From the NCBI GenBank assembly GCA_052387115.1, contig JBQTJM010000302.1, forward strand, positions 1 to 15,971: a stretch of DNA of 15,971 nt, written 5' to 3'. A program made the translations under genes and the position numbers. The stretch comes from JACCXJ01 sp052387115. Its GTDB lineage: Bacteria; Pseudomonadota; Gammaproteobacteria; JACCXJ01. Position 1 is the first letter of the stretch, and each line of letters opens with the position of its first letter. Positions 1 through 6,384 of the stretch are shown here, piece by piece. Below the pieces are notes generated by a model, which was given only the letters and a program-made list of their open reading frames with translations, did not search any database and was not told the DNA's origin.

Positions 1-774
1 CCGAGCGTCCCGCGCCTCATCACCTTCCCGCCGAGCAGCGACTGCGAAAACGCCCGCTGGGTCCTCGATCGTTACGGCATCGCTTACCGCGAAGAGCCGC
101 ACGCGCCCCCGTTCTTCCTGCCTGTGCTCTTGGTCAACCGCGGGCGGGCTGTCCCGATGTACATCGACCCCGATGTACGGCTGTCCGGGCTTGCGGCCAT
201 CATCCGGCACTTCGAGGCCCTGGCCGCCCCTGAACGACGCCTCGTCCCGCCCGCCCAAAAGGATGAGGTCGAGCGTCTGTGGACGGACTATGACCTAATC
301 ATGGACCAGGCCACCGTGACCTGGGCCTATACCGTTCTGCTCCCGAAATGGCGCGTCATGATCGACCCGCTGAGCATGGGCACGCCCGCCCTCGAGCGCT
401 TCACCGTCCGCTACCTCTACCCGTTGCCGGCGCTGTTCTTGTGGAAGGCCTTGAAGCTCGGGACCTCCAGGGCCGCCGAGGCGCTCGTGGTGCTGCGGTG
501 CTATTTCGCCGCGGTGGACGAGCGCCTCGCGGACGGCCGTCCGTATCTCGCCGGTGATCGCCTCACGCTCGCCGACATCGCCTTCGCCGTGGCGGGCGCG
601 CCGCTGGTCTTGCCCCAGGGCTACGGCGGCTATCCGGGCCAGCAGGGGCCACTCCCGACATTTGATCAAGCACCTGCCGAGATGCAGTCCGTGGTCCGCG
701 AGATGCGCGAGACGCGCGCCGGGCAGTTCGTGCTGCGCCTCTACCGCGAGGAGCGCTATCGGGCTCGGGCCTAG
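1..774 (+). CDS. Glutathione S-transferase-like protein (5' end outside window)
   Basis: The frame is open from base 1, so the start lies upstream of the window. The first visible codons read as a thioredoxin-fold GST N-terminal domain (CENARWVLDRYGIAYREEP), where the Cys and the pattern of a recognition helix followed by a strand fit the glutathione-binding half. The C-terminal half is helical and carries the typical GST C-domain signature DGRPYLAGDRLTLADIAFAV. Members conjugate or transfer glutathione in the cytoplasm; the substrate cannot be predicted. The first in-frame GTG is at 124, but a start there would remove most of the N-domain, so it is not the real one. The gene is separated from the cobalamin operon by 178 bp and probably is not part of it. 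Confidence 0.8.
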   Translation, partial: PSVPRLITFPPSSDCENARWVLDRYGIAYREEPHAPPFFLPVLLVNRGRAVPMYIDPDVRLSGLAAIIRHFEALAAPERRLVPPAQKDEVERLWTDYDLIMDQATVTWAYTVLLPKWRVMIDPLSMGTPALERFTVRYLYPLPALFLWKALKLGTSRAAEALVVLRCYFAAVDERLADGRPYLAGDRLTLADIAFAVAGAPLVLPQGYGGYPGQQGPLPTFDQAPAEMQSVVREMRETRAGQFVLRLYREERYRARA

Positions 775-794
775 CCCAACACACCTGGAAAGAG

Positions 795-814
795 ACGGTT
801 GTCGCGACAACCGT
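795..814. repeat. Perfect 20-bp palindrome upstream of cbiX
   Basis: ACGGTTGTCGCGACAACCGT is a perfect dyad with no spacer, 20 bp after the GST-like stop and 138 bp before the cbiX start. No T-run follows it, so it does not look like an intrinsic terminator. A symmetric site with no loop is more typical of a dimeric repressor's operator. The rest of 775-952 has no clear sigma-70 promoter and no recognisable cobalamin riboswitch. Confidence 0.5.
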
Positions 815-952
815 GCATCCCCCTCCGGGAGAGAAAAGCTTTGAGGCCCGCGAAGTCGCCCTTCGGCCCGAGTCACGCCCATTACCGGCGGCGCCCTCGC
901 TCTGGTAGGCTTTGCGGCGACGGGACAGCCCAGAGCCGGCGGTACCCACTCG

Positions 953-2140
953 ATGCATGGATCCGAAAAGATTGGCCTCTTGATCGTCGGTCACGGCAGC
1001 CGCGACGCGCTGGCGAATGCCGAGCTCGAGGCACTGGTGGCCGAGTACCGCGAGGCACGGCCGGGGTACGAGACCGGCCACGCCTATGTCGAGCTGGCCC
1101 GGCCGGCGCTGCCCGAGGGGCTCGCCGCGCTGACACGACGCTGCCGGGAGGTGGTCGTGCTGCCGCTCTTCTTGTTCGCGGCCGGGCATGTCAAGAACGA
1201 CCTCCCCTTGGCCCTCGCCGAGGCCCGGCGGGCGTTTCCCTCCACGCGCTTTCGCGCCGCGCGGGCGCTCGGGGTGGACCCGGGCCTGGTCGATCTGGCC
1301 TACGCCCGTGCCCGGCCGTTTTTCGATGAGGCGCCGCGAAAGACGGCGGTGGTCGTGGTGGGACGCGGATCGAGCGATCCGGATGCGAACGGTGATTTCT
1401 GCAAGATGGTGCGGCTCCTCGGCGAGGGCCGCGACCTCGCCTGGGTGGTGCCGGGCTTCATCGGCATCACCAGACCGTCCTTCGAGGAGGCGATCGAGCT
1501 CTTGGCCCGTGCCCGACCTGCCCGCATCGTGGTCGTCCCGTATTTTCTATTCGCCGGACGGCTCATCGAAAAGCTCGGCAACCAGATCGAGGCGTTCCGC
1601 GCACGCTATCCGTGGATGAAGACCCAGCTTGCACCGCACCTCGGTCCGGACCAGCGCCTGTTTTCGCTCATCGACGAGCGGCTCCGGGAAGCCCTCGACG
1701 GTCGTCGACCCTTGCCCTGTGATAATTGCCAGTATCGCCTACCGGTCGCTGGCGTGAGCGAGCACGTCGGCGGCTTGAAGGCGCTGCTCTTTAGCTTACG
1801 CCACGGCTACACCCACACCCAGGCGATGCCGCATGTCCACGCCCACCCCCCGCTCCGGAAGCACGTCCTCGTGTGCGGGAATGTAGACTGCGCCGAGCGC
1901 GGCAGCGTGCCGCTCATCGCGACCCTGCGGCGCCTGGTGCGGGCCGCCGGCCGCAATCGGGACATCCGCGTGACCCGCACCCATTGCATGGGCCGCTGCG
2001 GGGAGGGGCCGACGGTTGCGGTCTACCCGGACGGGATCTGGTACCGCTATGTCCGCGAGACCGACGCCGAGGAGTTGTTCCACGAGCACCTGCTCAACGA
2101 CCGGCTGGTGGCCCGCCTGGTCGACAACATCATGCAATAG
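953..2140 (+). CDS. cbiX: Sirohydrochlorin cobaltochelatase CbiX with C-terminal 2Fe-2S ferredoxin domain
   Basis: The protein inserts Co2+ into sirohydrochlorin, the entry step of the cobalt-early cobalamin pathway. It has 395 residues. The N-terminal chelatase half has GHGSRD with His14 and a second conserved-type His79 (AAGHVKNDL), matching the two metal-site histidines known in CbiX. The second chelatase-like half (about 131-245) reads GRGSSD where His would be expected and looks non-catalytic. A CDNC motif (Cys256/259) and a His-rich stretch (His284, 288, 294, 296, 298) link to a C-terminal thioredoxin-like ferredoxin domain with Cys308, 313, 345 and 349 in LVCGNVDC and CMGRCGEGP. It is the first gene of the operon. 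No strong Shine-Dalgarno sequence is visible, but the start fits the family N-terminus. Confidence 0.93.
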   Translation: MHGSEKIGLLIVGHGSRDALANAELEALVAEYREARPGYETGHAYVELARPALPEGLAALTRRCREVVVLPLFLFAAGHVKNDLPLALAEARRAFPSTRFRAARALGVDPGLVDLAYARARPFFDEAPRKTAVVVVGRGSSDPDANGDFCKMVRLLGEGRDLAWVVPGFIGITRPSFEEAIELLARARPARIVVVPYFLFAGRLIEKLGNQIEAFRARYPWMKTQLAPHLGPDQRLFSLIDERLREALDGRRPLPCDNCQYRLPVAGVSEHVGGLKALLFSLRHGYTHTQAMPHVHAHPPLRKHVLVCGNVDCAERGSVPLIATLRRLVRAAGRNRDIRVTRTHCMGRCGEGPTVAVYPDGIWYRYVRETDAEELFHEHLLNDRLVARLVDNIMQ

Positions 2141-2151
2141 GGAAAGACGAG

Positions 2152-2526
2152 ATGGCTTGTCACGAGATCGCCGCGTTGCGCCTGGGGCTCATGCGGGTCC
2201 TGGGGCGCACTGACGAGGCCGAGCGCCGGCACGAGCTGGCCGAGCTGGGCGGGGCCGCGGCAGAGGCGGGTCCCATCAAGACACTGTGTGAGACCCAGGA
2301 CCTCGCGGACATGAAACGCGCCTACGATGCTGCCGTCGCGGCGCTGGAGGAACGGGTCGCGACGACCGCCCCCGACGACCCCAGGCTGCCCTATCTCCGC
2401 ACCCTCGTGGTCCTGACCAAGAAGGTCGAGCTGGATCTCGAGCACCAGCTCGCGGGGCTCACGAAGTTCTATGGCGATCTCGATACCATGCACGACTTCG
2501 TACACGAGATCTACCCGGCGGAGTAG
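2152..2526 (+). CDS. DUF3209-like small protein next to cbiX
   Basis: This 124-residue acidic, all-helical protein starts 11 bp after cbiX. I recognise the N-terminal pattern MACHEIAALRLGL as that of DUF3209 proteins, which I recall beside cbiX in cobalamin clusters; the function is not established. Potential metal ligands occur in clusters: Cys3-His4-Glu5, His27-Glu28, Cys46-Glu47, Glu93 with Glu97-His98, and His114, His118, Glu119. In a helical bundle these could form a metal site, which would suit cobalt handling for the neighbouring chelatase, but that is inference. A reading frame extending upstream to 1873 is only the cbiX shadow; the ATG at 2152 is the natural start. Confidence 0.8.
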   Translation: MACHEIAALRLGLMRVLGRTDEAERRHELAELGGAAAEAGPIKTLCETQDLADMKRAYDAAVAALEERVATTAPDDPRLPYLRTLVVLTKKVELDLEHQLAGLTKFYGDLDTMHDFVHEIYPAE

Positions 2527-2538
2527 CGCACCGACGGC

Positions 2539-3264
2539 ATGGCCATCCCGAGACAGGCGCACGTCGCCGCGCTCACGGCGCTCGGTCCCGACACCCGCCT
2601 CGTCGATCTCGTTCCCGACGAGCCCCTGGGCTTCACGGGCGGGCAGTACATCATCGTCGACAGCGGCCTGGTCCAACCGAGCGGCAAGGCCGTCAAGCGC
2701 GCCTACTCGATGCTCACCCCGGAGGCGGAACAGAGCCGTTTCCAGATCGCCGTCAAACGGATCCCGGGCGGTCCAGGTTCGGGTTTCATCCACGCGCTCG
2801 AGGCGGGAGCCACGCTGCGTTTCTCCGGTCCCTGGGGCCGGTTCTTTCCCCCGAACGGCGTGACCGGGCCGACGCTCGTGCTCGCCACCGACACCGGGAT
2901 CACGGCCGCCCTGGGCCTCGTGCAGGGCGTCCGCTTCCAGGCCCTGGCCGCTGAGGCCATCGTCATCTGGCTGCGCACCACGCGCGATTATTTCCTGCCG
3001 GAGACGCTGGTGCGCGAGCGCGTGCCGCCCGCTTGCAGTGAGCTCTGCATCGCCGCGACCCCGCCCATCGGGGATCCCGCGCGCGTCGCGCAGGCGCGCG
3101 CCATCTTGCATGAGGTGCTCGGCAGCGTCGTGATCCGGCAGGCCTTCGCGTGCGGCGATGGGGCCGTGAATTATGCGCTCCTCGATGACCTCGTGGCGGC
3201 GGGGATCCCGGCCACCAAGGACCATTTAGAATCGTTTTTCAACATGCCGAAGAAGTCCGGATGA
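2539..3264 (+). CDS. Ferredoxin-NADP reductase-like flavoprotein
   Basis: This 241-residue soluble protein has the FNR-family layout. An N-terminal beta-barrel contains GGQYIIVDSG and the flavin-binding RAYSML (RxYS type); a nucleotide-binding half contains LVLATDTGITAALG and the late FACGDG motif, ending in HLESFFNMPKKSG. Such enzymes pass electrons between NAD(P)H and ferredoxins or other iron-sulfur proteins in the cytoplasm. It sits 12 bp after the DUF3209-like gene in the cbiX block, and CbiX carries its own 2Fe-2S domain. A role as that domain's reductase, or as a cobalt or corrinoid reductase, is plausible but inferred. Other family assignments (sulfide dehydrogenase subunit, phenol hydroxylase reductase) cannot be excluded. 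Confidence 0.8.
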   Translation: MAIPRQAHVAALTALGPDTRLVDLVPDEPLGFTGGQYIIVDSGLVQPSGKAVKRAYSMLTPEAEQSRFQIAVKRIPGGPGSGFIHALEAGATLRFSGPWGRFFPPNGVTGPTLVLATDTGITAALGLVQGVRFQALAAEAIVIWLRTTRDYFLPETLVRERVPPACSELCIAATPPIGDPARVAQARAILHEVLGSVVIRQAFACGDGAVNYALLDDLVAAGIPATKDHLESFFNMPKKSG

Positions 3265-3302
3265 ATGCGCGCTATCCCGCTCCCTGCCAACCGTGAACGG
3301 GC

Positions 3303-3382
3303 TATCATGAGCCATGCCCGTCCCGCCCTGAGACCCGAAGGGCCATCGCACCGGCTACACGACCGGCGCCTGCGCCGCCGCG
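3303..3382 (+). pseudogene. Truncated 5' remnant of cbiD (80-bp direct repeat, copy 1)
   Basis: These 80 bp match 4410-4489, the start region of intact cbiD, with three mismatches (3329, 3340, 3361) at a constant offset of 1107. The ATG is at 3314. The change at 3329 turns the CGA of codon 6 into TGA, so translation would stop after MPVPP. Similarity ends at 3383, after roughly 23 codons. The remnant sits 49 bp after the flavoprotein gene, where intact cbiD would be expected, and is therefore the scar of an event that displaced cbiD downstream. It is probably not functional. Confidence 0.9.
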
Positions 3383-3458
3383 CTGATCTTGCCTTACACG
3401 TCCAGAAACGCAAGAAAAAGCAGCTAGTAAACGGGGAGTTTTGACTCTGACCCAGGCC

Positions 3459-3932
3459 TCAGAATCCGACGCAGCTTTTTGTCTCGATCAGCATCACGGC
3501 GTCCTGGTGGAAGCGCGTCTTGTAAGCCTCACGGATGGCGGCGAGCTTGGTGTCGTCGTCGGGCGCCCCGGAGTGGACGATCATCACTTCCTTCGAGGGC
3601 TCGCGCACAATGGCGCCGTCGTTCCCGTGCCATTGGCCGGTCGCGTCGATCACGGTGAAGCCGTCCGGGAAGCGCGAGGCAACTTCGCCGTCGACGAAGC
3701 TCTGCCAATCCGCGTCGCTCACGCCGAGCGTCGCGCCGATATCGCGGCCGAAGAAAAGCTGGGCCACGCGCTTTTCGCCGGTGCCAGGCGTGCACGAACC
3801 CGGCCCCATCCCCGCACAGCCGGCGAGCGCGAGAAGTAAAACGAGAGCGAATATTCGCGTTCCGAACAACTTTATTGCTAATCGTCGATACCCGATGTTA
3901 CTTCGCGAAGCATGTATCGGTCGCCTTAACAT
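3459..3932 (-). CDS. Lipoprotein with DUF3574-like domain
   Basis: The reading frame gives up to 157 residues. A hydrophobic run (FALVLLLALAGC) ends in a lipobox, so export and lipidation at Cys39 are expected. The mature part (CTPGTGEKRVAQLFFGRDIG, W-x-x-F, FPDGFTVIDATGQW, IVREPSKEVMIVH) fits the DUF3574 family as I know it, whose function is unknown. The start is uncertain: the ATG at 3932 overlaps the preceding minus-strand gene and leaves a long n-region, while an in-frame TTG at 3869 gives a more normal signal peptide and 136 residues; neither has a good Shine-Dalgarno sequence. The gene lies inside the segment that displaced cbiD and has no evident link to cobalamin. Confidence 0.75.
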   Translation of the reverse strand: MLRRPIHASRSNIGYRRLAIKLFGTRIFALVLLLALAGCAGMGPGSCTPGTGEKRVAQLFFGRDIGATLGVSDADWQSFVDGEVASRFPDGFTVIDATGQWHGNDGAIVREPSKEVMIVHSGAPDDDTKLAAIREAYKTRFHQDAVMLIETKSCVGF

Positions 3933-4182
3933 ACGACTCGCTCTGTTTCATAGCAGTGAGCACGCATTGCCACTGTTCGGCAGTACGTCCGCTAGCACCT
4001 TGGGCACATGCGTAGTGTACAACCTCCCGCTTTCGCTCGTCATCCCACCGGAGCTGGCTGGCATTGATCTCCATTGCCTCTATGCACAATGCGGTGGCTT
4101 GGTCGGGTTCAGCGTCGGTACAACCCGACAGGCTCAAAGAAGAAATTAACGCTAGTGCCCAAATGAAAGACTGTGTGGTAAT
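3898..4182 (-). CDS. Small Cys-containing lipoprotein, unrecognised
   Basis: This gives 94 residues from an ATT codon at 4182. A hydrophobic segment (FIWALALISSLSLSGC) ends in a lipobox, and the mature chain has four further Cys (in ALCIEAM, HYACAQG, QWQCVLT and DTCFAK), possibly two disulfides in the periplasm. I do not recognise the family. Start choice: a full AAAGGAG lies 9 nt before the ATT, and no ATG, GTG or other usual start is near that site. Other options are a TTG at 4203 with no Shine-Dalgarno, or an ATG at 4326 that would force 48 unlikely residues across the tandem repeat. It is followed by the DUF3574-like lipoprotein gene on the same strand, probably in one transcript. Confidence 0.55.
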   Translation of the reverse strand: MTTQSFIWALALISSLSLSGCTDAEPDQATALCIEAMEINASQLRWDDERKREVVHYACAQGASGRTAEQWQCVLTAMKQSESYVKATDTCFAK

Positions 4183-4191
4183 GGCTGCTGT

Positions 4192-4198
4192 CTCCTTT
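4192..4198 (-). promoter_or_regulatory. Strong Shine-Dalgarno before an ATT codon
   Basis: AAAGGAG on the minus strand is followed by a 9-nt spacer and then ATT at 4182-4180. It decides the start of the small lipoprotein and implies either a rare ATT initiation codon or a mutated ATG. Confidence 0.5.
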
Positions 4199-4302
4199 GT
4201 CAAACGAGGTTGCCTTACGATCAGCCTGTACCTGCATATAATAACTTGAAGTACGAAAGTACCTTCTGCAGCGCTCGGTTGATCTCGCGGCGTGGCGCTT
4301 TG

Positions 4303-4347
4303 AAGTATAAAGTATACGAAAGTCAACGAAGTATAGGAAAGTCAACG
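4303..4347. repeat. Tandem 19-bp direct repeat
   Basis: Units at 4310-4328 and 4329-4347 are identical except for one base (4317 versus 4336); the shared core on the plus strand is AAGTATA followed by GAAAGTCAACG. A partial third unit (AAGTATA) precedes them at 4303-4309. On the minus strand each unit holds TTGACT and TATACT, but only 4 nt apart, so this is not a normal sigma-70 promoter pair. It lies about 120 bp upstream of the two minus-strand lipoprotein genes and could be a regulator-binding array. Confidence 0.6.
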
Positions 4348-4409
4348 CGGCTTTGCAACGTGTATTGTTGCGTCGGACGGGCCGGCCGGTGATTTGGCGG
4401 TCCGCGCGG

Positions 4410-4489
4410 TATCATGAGCCATGCCCGTCCCGCCCCGAGACCCGAAAGGCCATCGCACCGGCTACACCACCGGCGCCTGCGCCGCCGCG
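4410..4489 (+). repeat. 80-bp direct repeat, copy 2 (start region of intact cbiD)
   Basis: This is the partner of 3303-3382 with 77 of 80 bases identical. It includes 11 bp upstream of the cbiD ATG and the first 23 codons. The identity stops sharply at both edges (4409 and 4490). Confidence 0.9.
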
Positions 4490-5521
4490 GCGGCCAAGGC
4501 GGCGGCGCGTTGTCTCCTGGGGGACGCCGTGCTCCAGGAGATCGAGACCACCCTCCCCAACCGGCGCCGCGTCCGCTTCCCCCTCGAACGCTGCGAGCGC
4601 ACGGGCCAGAGCGCGACCTGCAGCATCCTCAAGGATGCCGGCGATGACCCGGATTGCACCCATGGGGCCGAGATAGTGGCGGAGGTGGAATTACGCGAGA
4701 CGCCGGGCATCGAGATCCGCGGCGGCCGCGGGGTCGCGACAGTCACAAAACCAGGGCTGGGATTGGAAGTCGGGACCGCCGCCATCAACCCGGTCCCCAG
4801 CCGCAACATCACCGAGATGGTGGAGGAGGAGCTGTCGGGCAGCCCGTATCGCGGCGCGCTCGTGACCATCGCCGTGCCGGGCGGCGAGGAGATGGCGAAG
4901 AAGACCACCAACACAAGGCTCGGGCTGCTCGGCGGGATCTCGATCCTCGGCACCACGGGGATCGTCAAGCCCTACTCCACCGCCGCCTGGCGGGCCAGCG
5001 TGGTCCAGGAGATCGATGTCGCGGCGGCCGCCGGGGAGCGCATGCTGGTGCTCACCACCGGCGGCAAGTCCGAGCAATACGCGATGGCGCTCTACCCCGA
5101 GCTGCCCGAGGCGGCCTTCATCCAGGTGGGGGATTTCATCGGCGTCGGGGTGCGACACTGCGCGAGACGCGGCATCCACCGCGCCGTCGTGGTCGGGATG
5201 ATGGGCAAGCTGTCCAAGATGGCCAAAGGCAAGATGCAGACGCATGCGGCCGGCTCGGAGGTGGATATGGGATTCCTCGCCTCGCTGGCCGCCGAGCTGG
5301 GCGGCTCCGCGGCGCTCCTCGAGGATATCGGTGCAGCCAATACCGCACGCCATGTGCTGGATCTCTGCCGCGAGGCAGGGCTCATCGGGATCACCACGCT
5401 CGTGTGCCGCAAGGTCGCGGAGCACTGCACCCGCCATGCGGGCGGGGAATTGGAGGTAGGGGCCTGCCTCGTGGATTTCGGAGGCGGTCTGCTCGGGCGT
5501 TACCCGGAGGCGGTTTCATGA
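4421..5521 (+). CDS. cbiD: Cobalt-precorrin-5B (C1)-methyltransferase CbiD
   Basis: CbiD methylates C1 of the corrin ring using SAM, after CbiG has opened the lactone ring. The 366-residue length is normal. The N-terminus carries the family signature HRTGYTTGACAAAAAKAA (residues 11-28), and GGISILGTTGIVKPYS and LTTGGKSEQYA appear further on, as in known CbiD proteins; it is unrelated to the other cobalamin methyltransferases. The start at 4421 is fixed by the signature, although no clear Shine-Dalgarno precedes it. Its natural upstream context is cut by the segment at 3383-4409, so it may depend on a promoter in that DNA or on read-through. Its stop TGA overlaps an ATG at 5518 that is the relic of the cbiC start. 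Confidence 0.96.
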   Translation: MPVPPRDPKGHRTGYTTGACAAAAAKAAARCLLGDAVLQEIETTLPNRRRVRFPLERCERTGQSATCSILKDAGDDPDCTHGAEIVAEVELRETPGIEIRGGRGVATVTKPGLGLEVGTAAINPVPSRNITEMVEEELSGSPYRGALVTIAVPGGEEMAKKTTNTRLGLLGGISILGTTGIVKPYSTAAWRASVVQEIDVAAAAGERMLVLTTGGKSEQYAMALYPELPEAAFIQVGDFIGVGVRHCARRGIHRAVVVGMMGKLSKMAKGKMQTHAAGSEVDMGFLASLAAELGGSAALLEDIGAANTARHVLDLCREAGLIGITTLVCRKVAEHCTRHAGGELEVGACLVDFGGGLLGRYPEAVS

Positions 5522-5532
5522 ACGACATGCGG
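5517..5532 (+). repeat. 16-bp direct repeat, copy 1: orphan cbiC start
   Basis: CATGAACGACATGCGG is identical to 6385-6400, which begins the intact cbiC (MNDMR). Here the ATG at 5518 overlaps the cbiD stop in an ATGA, the overlap style seen through the operon, then the reading leaves CbiC after MNDMR. It marks where cbiC once joined cbiD. Confidence 0.8.
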
Positions 5533-5549
5533 GTGGTATTCTATCCACC

Positions 5550-6122
5550 ATGAGGTCCGGGCTCGAAACAGGATTCATCCTGGATCGTCAGTGGTTCCGA
5601 TTGCAAGGTGAGATGGAACGCACGAAACGTCCCGCCCTACTGGCCCTTGCCCGGGTCCTGGCAGACACGGAAACGAGCTATGCCATTATCGGAGGGGTGG
5701 CGCTCCAGACTCACCAGGCAGAGCCACGCACGACACTCGATATCGACGTCGCCGTGGCGACATACGGTCATATTCCTCGCGGGCCGCTGCAAGCGGCCGG
5801 TTTCGTCCGTACCGGACGATTCCCGCATTCCGAGAACTGGGTTGGACCCGAAGGAACACCGGTGCAATTTACAGACGATCCCGCGCTCATGGGCGCGATC
5901 CTGCGTGCCGAAGAGATCGAGCTCGAGTCCGTACGCCTGCGTGTCATCAACCGCACCGATCTTTTGCACGAGAAGCTCCGCTCCGCCTCCGATCCGGCCC
6001 GCCGCCGCTCGAAACGCTTGCAGGACCTTGCCGATGCACACGCGCTTCTGGAATCGACCCCGATCCTCGAACAGGCGCTTACGCCGGAGGAGCACGACTT
6101 GCTCGAGCGCTTGCCGCAATAG
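5550..6122 (+). CDS. Nucleotidyltransferase-fold protein (AbiEii/MNT-like)
   Basis: Up to 190 residues. The motif IIGGVALQTHQ followed by TTLDIDVAV (Gly48-Gly49 and Asp64-x-Asp66) is the G-G...D-x-D core of polymerase-beta-type nucleotidyltransferases, as in AbiEii/AbiGii-like toxins and MNT proteins. Later parts (VQFTDDPAL, RVINRTDLLHEKL, KRLQDLADAHALL) fit stand-alone members of this group. Activity would be transfer of a nucleotide to RNA or protein; the target is unknown. No HEPN or antitoxin partner is adjacent. An alternative start is the ATG at 5613 with AAGG just upstream, giving 169 residues and retaining all motifs. It lies in the segment that separates cbiD from cbiC and has no expected role in cobalamin synthesis. 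Confidence 0.75.
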   Translation: MRSGLETGFILDRQWFRLQGEMERTKRPALLALARVLADTETSYAIIGGVALQTHQAEPRTTLDIDVAVATYGHIPRGPLQAAGFVRTGRFPHSENWVGPEGTPVQFTDDPALMGAILRAEEIELESVRLRVINRTDLLHEKLRSASDPARRRSKRLQDLADAHALLESTPILEQALTPEEHDLLERLPQ

Positions 6123-6154
6123 ATCCTTTCGCTCTTACACGAGAGCTGTTCAAC

Positions 6155-6309
6155 CTAGTAGTCAGTCATGTTAAATCGAAGTGATTCGTCACCCCGGCAG
6201 GGATTGCCGGGGTCCAGAATGCAGGACAGCACCTACGTCCATGTGCTCTGGATTCCGGCAATCCATGCCGGAATGACGTGCCTGTTTGAATAATCTTGAC
6301 GACTACTAG
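6155..6309. repeat. REP/REPIN-like inverted pair
   Basis: Two arms in opposite orientation, 6188-6219 and 6247-6278, are imperfect inverted copies of each other. Each arm is itself a hairpin with a 9-bp stem and 5-nt loop: ACCCCGGCA/TGCCGGGGT at 6191-6213 and ATTCCGGCA/TGCCGGAAT at 6252-6274. The pair is enclosed by an outer inverted repeat, CTAGTAGTC at 6155-6163 and GACTACTAG at 6301-6309. The GTCATTCCGGCA type of arm resembles dispersed extragenic palindromes common in proteobacteria. It fills most of the 263-bp gap before cbiC; 6310-6385 shows nothing else I can name. Confidence 0.75.
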
Positions 6310-6384
6310 TCATGTCGCTTGACGTCGTTTCGCGCTCGGCGGATCTCGGCCATTCCCGGCCGGGGCAGCACCCCGAGGCGCACA

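Larger units (their letters stand above)
3383..4409. other. Segment inserted between cbiD remnant and intact cbiD
   Basis: This 1027-bp stretch lies between the two copies of the cbiD 5' end. Its two recognisable genes, both small lipoproteins, run against the operon, and much of 3840-4350 is visibly richer in A and T than the surrounding DNA. It contains a 19-bp tandem repeat. I see no transposase, integrase or terminal inverted repeats, so it is not a recognisable insertion sequence. Bases 3383-3458 hold no gene. Confidence 0.7.

Noticed and set aside
124..150. GTG at 124 as the start of the GST-like gene
   Set aside because: Upstream in-frame codons from base 1 encode a good thioredoxin-fold N-domain, so the gene is truncated by the window edge.
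775..952. Possible cobalamin riboswitch upstream of cbiX
   Set aside because: No B12-box-like or other conserved cobalamin-aptamer segments can be found, and the leader is only 178 bp with a palindrome near its start.
2047..3225. Long minus-strand ORF of 392 codons opposite the DUF3209-like and flavoprotein genes
   Set aside because: It mirrors GC-rich plus-strand codons, has low-complexity Arg/Gly/Glu content and no recognisable domain; the plus-strand genes explain the region.
4303..4347. CRISPR-like array
   Set aside because: The units are directly abutting with no spacers and only two full copies.
3303..4489. Classical insertion sequence with target-site duplication
   Set aside because: No transposase or terminal inverted repeats are visible, and an 80-bp repeat with three mismatches is not a target duplication.
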